Source: Acetomicrobium hydrogeniformans (lineage in GTDB: Bacteria > Synergistota > Synergistia > Synergistales > JAFGMB01). Taken from it: DNA of 64,000 bases. The DNA lies in contig JAENYO010000002.1 of assembly GCA_016841745.1 (NCBI GenBank), forward strand, positions 124,001 through 188,000, given 5' to 3'. Shown here piece by piece: positions 35,873 to 44,370 of this stretch. A program made the position numbers and the translations under genes. Each line of letters starts with the position of its first letter. Position 1 is the first letter of the stretch. The notes below the pieces were generated by a model, which was given only the letters and a program-made list of their open reading frames with translations, searched no databases and was not told the origin of the DNA.

Positions 35873-37189
35873 ATGAACAGCCATAAAGATCCATTAATTC
35901 TTTCCCTTGAAATATCCGATCCTTTAATACAGGAGTTTCTTCTTCAATTTCCGGAGGATGTCCGGGAACAGAAGGCTCTTGAGGCCCTGAAGGTTGGAGT
36001 GATAGCCATACAGTCTGCTTCTCCCTCCCTGGATACAAGAATAGTTGAGGAAAAATTCCGGGAAGTGGAAGGGGATATCAGAGAGAATGTGGATGCCTTC
36101 AAGGATGAACTGAAAGTCAGGTTAGAACAGTATTTCAAGACCGAGGGCGGTTCTGTACCGGCTTTTATAGAGAAGCACTTTGGTGAAAACGGCCAGATCT
36201 CCCGCATACTTGATGCATATTTCAGTTACGAGAAGGGCAGGCTTGTGAATATCATGGAAGGCCAGGTGGGTCCGAACAGCTTTATTGGCCGTCAGATGGA
36301 CCCCAACAACAGGGAAGGACTTATAAGCCAGGTGGAAAAGGCTGTTGAAGAGATCCTCAAGGGCAGTTCCAGCCAGATCCTTTCGTCCTTTTCTCTCGAT
36401 GATGAAACAAGTGCCCTCAGCAGGCTGAAAAGATCTGTGCGGGAGGAGATAGAAAAGCTCCAGAAGATAACTGTTGAACATTATTCCGAGATCAGGGGAA
36501 TCCTGGAAAAAGAGAAAGGCCGAGCCGAAGAAGCAGTAAAGGGGACAAGTAAAGGAAGGGAATTTGAAGATTCTCTCTACGAATATCTAGCCAGGACTGC
36601 CGGCGCCATGGAAGATATATCTGAAAACTGCGCCGGTGCCAAGGGTCTTGTGGCCTACGAGAAAGTGGGAGACTATACTGTAACCCTCGGGGAGACAAGC
36701 AGAGCTCCTGGTAAGAAGATAGTTTTCGAGGCAAAGAAAGCTGCTAACTATAATATGAAAAAAACTCTGGACGAGCTTGACCGTGCAAAGAGGAACCGTG
36801 GAGCAGAGATAGGTATATTCCTTTTCTGCAAGGGGTGTGAGCCCCTTGAGGCAGGAGATTTCTACAGGACCGGAAATGATTTTATCGTCACCGTTGACGA
36901 GGATAAACTGGAAAGCAGTGAAACCCTTCTCTTTCTGGAAGCAGCTTACAAAATCGCCAGGACCCTTATCGTTACAAAGGCGAGGGAAGAGGAAGAGGAA
37001 GCCATCGATACCGAATATATCCGCAGTGAGATGGAGAATATAATGCTGGCCATGAAGAATGCCTCAGATATTTACACCAAGGCTAATACCATAAGGAACA
37101 GTGCTGATTCCATAGAGAAAACCCTCAACAAGGTCATAGGAAAGATCGAGGAAAACCTGGAAAATATCCGGGACCATTTGCCGGACTAG
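35873..37189 (+). CDS. Coiled-coil protein with putative PD-(D/E)XK nuclease-like domain
   Basis: 438 aa, cytoplasmic. Residues 1-220 are mostly helical and charged, with coiled-coil propensity (EEIEKLQKITVEHYSEIRGI). Residues 225-330 show a restriction-endonuclease-like arrangement: KGREFEDSL (Glu230/232), GDYTV (Asp267) and IVFEAKKA (Glu286-x-Lys288), then a helix DELDRAKRNRGAEIGIFLF. DUF2130-type proteins have a similar layout. A further helical tail follows. The catalytic set looks complete, so nuclease activity is plausible but inferred. It is monocistronic between two terminators. Structural or DNA-maintenance roles remain possible. Confidence 0.65.
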   Translation: MNSHKDPLILSLEISDPLIQEFLLQFPEDVREQKALEALKVGVIAIQSASPSLDTRIVEEKFREVEGDIRENVDAFKDELKVRLEQYFKTEGGSVPAFIEKHFGENGQISRILDAYFSYEKGRLVNIMEGQVGPNSFIGRQMDPNNREGLISQVEKAVEEILKGSSSQILSSFSLDDETSALSRLKRSVREEIEKLQKITVEHYSEIRGILEKEKGRAEEAVKGTSKGREFEDSLYEYLARTAGAMEDISENCAGAKGLVAYEKVGDYTVTLGETSRAPGKKIVFEAKKAANYNMKKTLDELDRAKRNRGAEIGIFLFCKGCEPLEAGDFYRTGNDFIVTVDEDKLESSETLLFLEAAYKIARTLIVTKAREEEEEAIDTEYIRSEMENIMLAMKNASDIYTKANTIRNSADSIEKTLNKVIGKIEENLENIRDHLPD

Positions 37190-37240
37190 CGATTTTCTAT
37201 TAAACCCCAAACCCAAAAACAGGATAATGACCATTCTGTT

Positions 37241-37281
37241 ACAGGGAAGGCCGGCCATCTGAATTTGGCGGCCTTCCCTGT
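37241..37281. terminator. Terminator after the nuclease-like gene
   Basis: ACAGGGAAGGCCG pairs with CGGCCTTCCCTGT around a 15-nt loop. Between here and 37513 I see no gene. Confidence 0.8.
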
Positions 37282-37513
37282 ATTCTTGAGCCACTGTACA
37301 TGCTGTAATTTACAGAACCTGTTTCATTGCGAAATAAGCCCCCTCATTATTCAAAACCCGAATATCTCGAGATTAAAGAGAATAATAGTATACATACGGT
37401 TAAAATCAAGGTCTGACCCCATTGAAAGTTGCCGCTTTCTTTCAGGCTTAACAATTATTTACACTTTCCTATTGCAAAAAGCTTTATCTTGGTAATACAA
37501 TTAGGCTTTGAGA

Positions 37514-37535
37514 AAAATGACCATATGGTCATTTT
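37514..37535. promoter_or_regulatory. 22-bp palindromic operator of the efflux operon
   Basis: AAAATGACCATATGGTCATT plus TT is a perfect palindrome 39 nt before the tetR start and is the obvious autoregulatory TetR site. Confidence 0.8.
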
Positions 37536-37573
37536 CATGAATATTTACCGATCTCCAGGTCCGGGAGGATTAT

Positions 37574-38194
37574 ATGCCTAAACTCAGTGAAAGAAAAAAA
37601 CAGATGGTGGAGAAAATGATGAGGGGTGCCCTTTACCAGGCTGCTTCTTCTGTTATGTCAGAATATGGCTGGCCAGGGCTGACCATGGATCGTGTGGCCG
37701 AAGAAGCAGGCGTTTCCAAGGGTACTGTCTACAATTATTTTAAGGATAAGAAGGAACTTGTCTGGTTCGTAATAACGAATCTTGCCCTGGATATCGAAGA
37801 GAGGCTCAAGAATATCATTGAAAGTCATCAAAGCTGTGCAGAGACAGTGAAAGAAATAGTAATGAAAGAACTTCAGGGAAGAAGGGAACATGGTCATCTT
37901 GCAACTGCTATTATCCATGCATTTCATGAGGAACCGGAATTGCGGAAAAGGATGTTAAGTTCCGACCACCCATTCAACAGGGTTGACAAAATGATAGAGG
38001 ACTTGTTTGCAAGGGGCATGGAAAAGGGAGAATTCCGTAAGATGGATCCCAAGGCTATGCAGTCAGTGTTCAGTGCCATCCTCATGGGTATATCCAGGAG
38101 ATGGGCAGGCGGCCGTCTGGATATCGGAACAGATGAAATGAGTGATTTTATCATTTCCCTCTTAAATGAAGGAATAGTAAGAAAGGATAATTAA
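37574..38194 (+). CDS. TetR/AcrR-family repressor of the efflux operon
   Basis: 206 aa. The N-terminal HTH is canonical (MDRVAEEAGVSKGTVYNYFK) with a helical ligand domain behind it. The stop overlaps the RND start (TAATG), so it is the first gene of a four-gene operon. The palindrome at 37514-37535 is the likely operator. The inducer is presumably an efflux substrate. Confidence 0.9.
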   Translation: MPKLSERKKQMVEKMMRGALYQAASSVMSEYGWPGLTMDRVAEEAGVSKGTVYNYFKDKKELVWFVITNLALDIEERLKNIIESHQSCAETVKEIVMKELQGRREHGHLATAIIHAFHEEPELRKRMLSSDHPFNRVDKMIEDLFARGMEKGEFRKMDPKAMQSVFSAILMGISRRWAGGRLDIGTDEMSDFIISLLNEGIVRKDN

Positions 38195-41100
38195 TGAAAC
38201 TTACTAATACGGCTCTGCGAAGACCGGTCACAGTTCTTATCGCACTTATTGCACTTATAGTATTCGGGATCATTTCCATAACCAAAATGGGAATGGAAAC
38301 CATGCCCAATGTTGATTTTCCCATCATTTCAGTTTCCACCACCATGACCGGGGCCAGCCCCGCAGTAATGGATAACGATGTCACAGACGTTATTGAAGAA
38401 CAGCTTAATACTATTTCGGGTATAGAGAATATAAGCTCCAGCAGTTACGATGGACTGTCTGTCATACAGGTTGAATTCGAACTGAATCGGAATATAGATG
38501 CCGCGGCAGCCGACGTGAGGGCTAAAGTTAACCGGGCCAGTAGAAGCCTTCCCGATGAAGCGGATGATCCCATAGTGCAGAAATTCTCTACAAGCGACAG
38601 ATCCGTTTTTGCCCTTGCCATTTTTGGAAAAGTTCCATATTCAGAGATATCCCATTTTGCTGAGAAGGTGGCTACTCTTAAACTTCAGACTGTTGACGGT
38701 GTTGGCAGTGTAAGGACTTCAGGCCTTAGAGAAAGGGAGATCCGTGTCTGGCTTGACCCATCAAGGCTGGAGGCACGGGGGCTACTGGTGGATGATGTAA
38801 AGGATGCTATTGCCCAGAAACATATCGAGCTTCCTGCTGGAAGGGTGGAGACAGAAGAGAGCGAACTTGCTATTCGCCTGGAAGGGGAATATTCTTCCGT
38901 TGATGATCTCAGCTCTCTTCCCATAACTTCAAGGGGGGGCGCGATCGTGCGTCTTTCCGATATTGGCGATGTGAAAGACAGTTATGAGGACCAGCGTTCC
39001 ATAGCAACTTTTAATGGTGAGCCGGTGATAATACTCAAGATCAGGAAACAGAGAGGTACCAACGAAGTCCAGCTTGGGGGAGAACTTGTAAAAGCGGTGG
39101 AGGAACTTCGGAAACAGCTTCCCCGAGGTATGGATATGAAGATACTCTCCAACTCGGCCACCTTCGTAAAGGCCTCCATGAAGGGTGTTGGCAAAGATAT
39201 CCTTATCGGTATTGTACTCTGCTCCCTTGTAATGCTCCTGTTTCTCCGAACGATCAGGGCTACCTTAGTAACTGTTATAACAATACCTGCCTGTCTTCTG
39301 GGCAGTCTCATAGTTCTTCGATTTGCAGGTATCACTATAAATAATATGACAATGATGGGGCTTTCTCTGGCAGTAGGTATGGTCGTAGATGCAACTACTG
39401 TTGTTCTTGAAAATGTCCACAGGCATCAGGAACTTGGAGAAAAACCCTTTAATGCTGCATCCATAGGTACGTCTGAAGTCGGATTCGCAGTTCTGGCAGG
39501 AGCGGCAACCACCATTGCTGTTTTCGGGCCCGTTGCTACCATGGAGGGTATCATAGGAAGATTTTTCTTTGCTTTTGGTGTTACAGTTGTTACAACCATA
39601 ATCATTTCCCTTACTCTTTCCCTTACCCTTACCCCCTTCCTCTGTTCCAGGATTTTACAGCATGATCATCCTGGTCCTGTTGGTATGGTCATTGAGAGGG
39701 CTTTCAAAGGGTTGGAAAGAGGTTATAGTTCGACCCTGCATTTTGCCGTTCACCACAGAATGATCGTTTTAGCTCTTGCTATAGCTTTTTTTGCAGGTGG
39801 GATGGTCCTTGCAAGTCAGTTGGGGCAGGGTTTCTTTCCCACTGAAGACCAGGGGGATTTTTCCCTCAACATAGAGCTGCCCATGGGTTCTTCCCTGGGA
39901 AAAACCGAGAGAATGATGCAGCAGATGGGAACCATTGTCAGAAATATTCCAGAGGTGGATTACACTTATTCAACAGCAGGTTCAGGTACCGGGGGAGAGG
40001 TCTATAAAGGGAATATGAACGTATATCTTATTCCACGGAAAGAAAGAGTTTCCATGTTCGAGGTTATGAAGAAAGTCAGACGAAAACTGGCTGTTTTCAG
40101 GGATGTCAAGGTTACTCTCGGGCATCATGGAGGAGCGGGAGCAAACCTGACCCTTCTCGGTCCTGATATAGAAAAACTTTTCAGCGTGGCAGAGAAGATG
40201 AAAGCCGATCTTGCATCAGACCCCAGACTTGCGGACATAGATACGAATATAAGACTTAAAAAACCCAGGCTTAATATGACCATCAACCGGGCCCTGGCCG
40301 ATGACATGAACATCAACATAAAAAGCCTTTCCAAGGAGGTTCAGGCTTATTTCGGTGGAGTGAATGCAGGAGTGTTCAAGGATGGAGGTTACCGGTACGA
40401 TATCAGACTTCGTGCTGCCGGAGATTTTAGAAAATCTGCTGCCGATATTGGTAACATTGCAATTCGTAACGGAAGCGGGGAGATAGTCCGTATTCCGGGG
40501 ATCGTAAATGTTGAAAGCGGCACAGGTCCTAACCGGATCAACCGTTATAACCGTCAGAGAGCCTTGAATATTTCAGCAAGTAACGTTGATATTTCCATGG
40601 GAGAGGCCATGGCTCTTGTCCGGCAGAGTTTTGAAAGGAACAAACCTGCTGATGGAAGCGTAACAGCCCAGGTCACCGGAAGGTCGAAGCACATGGCAAC
40701 TAATTTCGGTTATCTTATCAACGCTATTCTGATAGCCATTGTTCTGGTCTACATGGTTATGGCTGTTCAGTTCGAGTCATTCCTTCATCCCCTTACGGTA
40801 ATGTTCTCTCTTCCTCTTATGACGGTGGGTGTATTTGGAATGCTTCTGATCACGGGTAAGGAAATAGACGTTATGAGCCTGATGGGCATAATCCTGCTTG
40901 TGGGTATCGTAGTCAATAATGCCATACTCCTTGTTGATTTCACCAACCAGCAGAGAGCACAGGGAGTGGACAAGGTCACTGCTGTTCTTCGGGCCGGACC
41001 TTTGAGGTTGAGACCCATACTTATGACGGCCCTTTCAACCATGGTTGGAGCTGTTCCCATAGCTTTGGGATTGAGTGAAGGTTCTGAGGTAAGACAGCCC

Positions 41101-41313
41101 ATGTCCATTGCCGTTATAGGAGGTCTTTTTACTTCGACCATTCTTACGCTGCTGGTAATTCCAACGGTCTACCTGATAATTGATGATATGAAAGAGAAAG
41201 CCGGGGCTCTTGTTACCGGTTCCAGAAGACGGCAGATACTGGATAAAGAGGAAAAGAAAGGTGAACCAGCCGGATCCGATCAGGATCTGGAGTATTCTGG
41301 AGGAGATCGATGA
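38194..41313 (+). CDS. RND-family efflux permease (AcrB-like)
   Basis: 1039 aa, standard length for an HAE-type RND pump with twelve membrane helices and two large periplasmic loops. It has the N-terminal RRPVTVLIALIALIVFG helix and the TM4 proton-relay segment GMVVDATTVVLENVHRH. That segment keeps one Asp where AcrB has two. The TM10 segment is GIILLVGIVVNNAILLVDF. The pump exports hydrophobic compounds using proton motive force with the TolC and adaptor proteins encoded next. Substrate is unknown. Confidence 0.93.
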   Translation: MKLTNTALRRPVTVLIALIALIVFGIISITKMGMETMPNVDFPIISVSTTMTGASPAVMDNDVTDVIEEQLNTISGIENISSSSYDGLSVIQVEFELNRNIDAAAADVRAKVNRASRSLPDEADDPIVQKFSTSDRSVFALAIFGKVPYSEISHFAEKVATLKLQTVDGVGSVRTSGLREREIRVWLDPSRLEARGLLVDDVKDAIAQKHIELPAGRVETEESELAIRLEGEYSSVDDLSSLPITSRGGAIVRLSDIGDVKDSYEDQRSIATFNGEPVIILKIRKQRGTNEVQLGGELVKAVEELRKQLPRGMDMKILSNSATFVKASMKGVGKDILIGIVLCSLVMLLFLRTIRATLVTVITIPACLLGSLIVLRFAGITINNMTMMGLSLAVGMVVDATTVVLENVHRHQELGEKPFNAASIGTSEVGFAVLAGAATTIAVFGPVATMEGIIGRFFFAFGVTVVTTIIISLTLSLTLTPFLCSRILQHDHPGPVGMVIERAFKGLERGYSSTLHFAVHHRMIVLALAIAFFAGGMVLASQLGQGFFPTEDQGDFSLNIELPMGSSLGKTERMMQQMGTIVRNIPEVDYTYSTAGSGTGGEVYKGNMNVYLIPRKERVSMFEVMKKVRRKLAVFRDVKVTLGHHGGAGANLTLLGPDIEKLFSVAEKMKADLASDPRLADIDTNIRLKKPRLNMTINRALADDMNINIKSLSKEVQAYFGGVNAGVFKDGGYRYDIRLRAAGDFRKSAADIGNIAIRNGSGEIVRIPGIVNVESGTGPNRINRYNRQRALNISASNVDISMGEAMALVRQSFERNKPADGSVTAQVTGRSKHMATNFGYLINAILIAIVLVYMVMAVQFESFLHPLTVMFSLPLMTVGVFGMLLITGKEIDVMSLMGIILLVGIVVNNAILLVDFTNQQRAQGVDKVTAVLRAGPLRLRPILMTALSTMVGAVPIALGLSEGSEVRQPMSIAVIGGLFTSTILTLLVIPTVYLIIDDMKEKAGALVTGSRRRQILDKEEKKGEPAGSDQDLEYSGGDR

Positions 41314-42614
41314 AGAGATTTTTAAATACTACTATCTGTTTTCTTGTGATTACCATGGTTTTGGCTGTCGGAGTTTCTGCCGGCGAATTGCTTACTCTTG
41401 AAAAAGCAATAGAGGTTGCCCTTGAAAAGAATCCCGATATCCTGTCGGTAAGACAGGAGCAGGTTAAGGCGGCTGGGGCAATTTCTGTAGCAAGGGGAGC
41501 TTTTCTTCCTTCCCTGAGTCTTGGTGGGAGTTATACCAGGGAAGAAGAAACTTCTTCCACCTCTGAACCTGATAATTATGACGCAAATGTAACTGTGAGT
41601 CAGTCAATTTACCAGGGAGGAAAACTGAGAGCCTACAGAACCCAGGCCGAATTAGCTGTGAAAATAGCTGACAGCACGGTGGCGGATACGGAAGAAAAGA
41701 TCATATATGAAGTATATAAGCGTTTTTACAATATACTTCTCCTGAGGGAAAATGTCAGGACCTCAGAAGATGCTCTTTCCTATGCGGAGGATTATTCCCG
41801 TGAATTGAAAAAGAAATTTGAAGTGGGTCTTGTTACTGGGCTTGAAGTAACAAGAGCAGAAAAACTCCTTGTAACAAGTCGGAAAAACCTTGTCATATCA
41901 AAGAACAACCTCAAGTCTGCAAGGGTGAGCCTCTTTGAGATCCTGAGGTCTTCAGAAGAATCGTTTTCTTCCATAGAGGGAGGTCTTGATTACAGACCAT
42001 TTTCTGGAGATGCTGAAAATTCCCTGAAAATAGCTTTTGAGAACAGGCCCGATCTTTTGAGCCGTAGAGATCAGGTTAAAGTGCAGGAGCAGGATATTAT
42101 AATTGCTCAAAGCGGAGTGCGTCCAAGCGTGAGCCTTGCTGCAACCTGGGAGTACAGCGACCCGGCGAAGGGAAGCTCCAACGGGGATGAAGATACCTGG
42201 TCCGCACGGGTCAATGTAAATTTTCCCATCTTTGACAGCGGTATTACCAGAGGTCGGGTTATCCAGGAAGAGGCGACCCTGGTTCAGACGAGGGAATCTG
42301 TTGTAAAACAGGAAGAAGCGGTCAGGGCAGAAATTACAAAAGCCTATCTGACCCTGGATACATCGGCTAATTCTGTAAAAGAGGCAATGACAAATCTGGA
42401 CCTTGCCCGGGAATCTCTGCGTCTTGCGGAGGTTGGCTACAGGGAGGGAGTCGGTATCCAGCTTGATGTACTTGACGCACGGGCAGAACTTACGGATGCC
42501 CGCAGGCTTTATTCTCTATCAGTGAGGGACTACAATCTGGCCCTGGCAAACCTTCGAAGGGCAGAAGGTACCCTGATAAGCTATTCCCTTGACAGGGATA
42601 TAACCGGGGAGTGA
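41310..42614 (+). CDS. TolC-family outer membrane efflux protein
   Basis: 434 aa with a signal peptide (FLNTTICFLVITMVLAVGVSA). The duplicated outer-membrane efflux repeats are visible: LEKAIEVALEKNPDILSVRQ in the first half and ENRPDLLSRRDQVKVQEQDI in the second, with long helices for the periplasmic tunnel (YREGVGIQLDVLDARAELTD). It overlaps the RND gene by ATGA. Its presence indicates a diderm envelope. Confidence 0.9.
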   Translation: MKRFLNTTICFLVITMVLAVGVSAGELLTLEKAIEVALEKNPDILSVRQEQVKAAGAISVARGAFLPSLSLGGSYTREEETSSTSEPDNYDANVTVSQSIYQGGKLRAYRTQAELAVKIADSTVADTEEKIIYEVYKRFYNILLLRENVRTSEDALSYAEDYSRELKKKFEVGLVTGLEVTRAEKLLVTSRKNLVISKNNLKSARVSLFEILRSSEESFSSIEGGLDYRPFSGDAENSLKIAFENRPDLLSRRDQVKVQEQDIIIAQSGVRPSVSLAATWEYSDPAKGSSNGDEDTWSARVNVNFPIFDSGITRGRVIQEEATLVQTRESVVKQEEAVRAEITKAYLTLDTSANSVKEAMTNLDLARESLRLAEVGYREGVGIQLDVLDARAELTDARRLYSLSVRDYNLALANLRRAEGTLISYSLDRDITGE

Positions 42615-43759
42615 ATGTGTTGAAGAAAAGGTTTATTACGTTATTTTTTATCTTTATTTTAGTTGGAGTACTGGAAAGTAATTGTGCTCTCAATGTCGAG
42701 GCACAGGAGAAAAAAGCACCTCCTGCTCTTCCACCTGCAAGGGTTGAAGTTGTGGAAGTTTCCAGGGTTCCTCTAATGTACAGGGGATATCGTGAAAGCA
42801 GTACTCTTGAGGCGATGGAAGAGGTTGTCATTTTCCCACGGGTAACGGGCAGGCTGGATAAGTTTTCTGCCAGGGAAGGGGAGCCTGTGAAAAAAGGGCA
42901 GGTTCTGGCTGAACTTGATCATCGGGATGTAAATGCCCAGATAAATTCTATCAAAGCCCAGATCGCTGTGGCCGAGGCTAGACTTGCCAGTTCCAGAGCC
43001 AGTTTTGCCAACGCGGAAAGAGAAAAAGACCGGTATGGAAAACTGGTCAAAGAGGGATATGCAACATCCCAGCAGCTGGAGTCAAAGGAAACAGCCTATC
43101 TCCAGGCTCTTGCCGATGTAAGACTGCAGAAAGCTTCCATCCTTCAGTACCGCGCGGAACTTTCGAGGCATGAAGTCAATCTTTCCGAGTATTTTTTGAA
43201 AAGCCCTATAACAGGTAGGGTCATGGATGATTACTCCCACACAATAGGAGAAATGATCAGTCCTTCCATTGCTGTAGCAAAGATAGGTGTGACTGAAAAA
43301 CTCAAGGCAGTCATAAAAGCACCCTCTGGAAGAGCAGTCCATTTCAGGGAGGGCATGAAGGCTTTTTTGAGTGTAACCAGTCTTCCTGAAGGTAATTTCT
43401 CTGGAAATATCACCATGATATCTACTTCTGTCGATGCTGCCACGCGTACAACTAAGGTAGAAGTAAGTCTGTCTAATGACAAAGACCTGCTCAAGCCCGG
43501 AATGTTCGCTGAAGTCTACATAATCGAGAAGGAAGCGGAAAATGCACTTGTCATTCCCAGGGAAGCTCTCTTTGTAAATGAAGAGGAAAATTTTGTATTT
43601 CTTGTCAGGGATGGGGTAGTTGCGAAGGTACCCGTCAAGATAGGAATAGAAAATGAAGTTAATTATGAAGTCCTGGAAGGGCTTAAAATGGAAGATCAGA
43701 TAGTAGTTTCCGGTGGAGGTACCCTGAAAGATGGCGATAAAGTAACTGTAGTACGATAA
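42611..43759 (+). CDS. RND periplasmic adaptor (MFP/HlyD-type)
   Basis: About 380 aa with an N-terminal signal sequence (RFITLFFIFILVGVLESNCA). Lipoyl halves VIFPRVTGRLDKFSAREGEP and FLKSPITGRVMDDYSHTIGE flank an alpha-helical hairpin (QLESKETAYLQALADVRLQK), followed by beta-barrel and membrane-proximal domains. It is the last gene of the operon, an unusual place, since the adaptor normally precedes the pump. GTG 42611, GTG 42617 and TTG 42620 are all possible starts after GGGGAG. Confidence 0.9.
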   Translation: MNVLKKRFITLFFIFILVGVLESNCALNVEAQEKKAPPALPPARVEVVEVSRVPLMYRGYRESSTLEAMEEVVIFPRVTGRLDKFSAREGEPVKKGQVLAELDHRDVNAQINSIKAQIAVAEARLASSRASFANAEREKDRYGKLVKEGYATSQQLESKETAYLQALADVRLQKASILQYRAELSRHEVNLSEYFLKSPITGRVMDDYSHTIGEMISPSIAVAKIGVTEKLKAVIKAPSGRAVHFREGMKAFLSVTSLPEGNFSGNITMISTSVDAATRTTKVEVSLSNDKDLLKPGMFAEVYIIEKEAENALVIPREALFVNEEENFVFLVRDGVVAKVPVKIGIENEVNYEVLEGLKMEDQIVVSGGGTLKDGDKVTVVR

Positions 43760-43797
43760 AGCTATAAGAACAACAAAGGTTCCATTGTTACCAATGA

Positions 43798-43835
43798 GAG
43801 ACGGAGGGGCCAAAACTGCCGCTTCGTCTCTTTTT
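43798..43835 (+). terminator. Terminator of the efflux operon
   Basis: GAGACG...CGTCTC with inner GGC/GCC pairing, followed by T5, about 40 nt after the adaptor stop. Confidence 0.8.
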
Positions 43836-44030
43836 CTGTCCCTGAAAATTGCCCGCAGAAGTTTGCTTTTGTGGGCAGTTCCATTCAATCGGATTAGCCA
43901 GAGATCCATGAAATTCTTTTCAATTCTGCTTACGAGACTTTCTACTGCCATGGCACAAACAAGCTGTCCTCTGGCCTGGAATAGGGGCGCTGACATGGTG
44001 CAGACTCCCCGCGCCTCCACCATATGATAA
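43836..44030 (-). pseudogene. Possible relic of an IclR-family regulator (ligand-domain fragment)
   Basis: On the minus strand the frame reads GVCTMSAPLFQARGQLVCAM followed by AVESLVSRIEKN. This fits the IclR C-terminal effector-domain pattern GxxxIAAPVFDxxGxVVAAL. No HTH part is recognisable upstream and the frame runs on into the adaptor gene antisense, so only this short piece looks genuine. It lies between two plus-oriented terminators. The call rests on one motif. Confidence 0.4.
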
Positions 44031-44032
44031 CG

Positions 44033-44069
44033 AGCAGTCAACAGAGAACATTCTGTTGGCTGCTTTTTT
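44033..44069 (+). terminator. Second rho-independent terminator
   Basis: GCAGTCAACAG pairs with CTGTTGGCTGC (one wobble), followed by T7. Confidence 0.8.
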
Positions 44070-44205
44070 ATTGTTTTCAAGCTTGTCAATATCCGAACAT
44101 TGACCGATGAGTTCCATAAAATAATCGGAATTGGTATCCAGATTCTTTCGGGAAGCATAATCCTGGAAACCAAAAAACTGTTAATTCTTCATATAAAGAA
44201 CTAAC

Positions 44206-44233
44206 TTGACGTTTAAAAGACTGATGCTAATAT
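44206..44233 (+). promoter_or_regulatory. Promoter of beta-helix paralogue 1
   Basis: TTGACG - 16 nt - TAATAT with TG one base before the -10 (extended -10). The same arrangement precedes all five paralogues. Confidence 0.7.
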
Positions 44234-44370
44234 GGCGATAGTCTTTCACCAGACTTCTTATCTGTATTTAACACCCACACTTATACGTTCATCACGATCA
44301 AGGCAGGTCACTCTTTTCGTCATTTTTTCGTTTTAAGAACTGAATTTCTATTCTGGGGAGGTACTTGAAT

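Noticed and set aside
43082-44173. 363-aa minus-strand ORF
   Set aside because: Mostly antisense to the adaptor gene, with no RBS or family match over most of its length. Only the 43836-44030 part looks protein-like.
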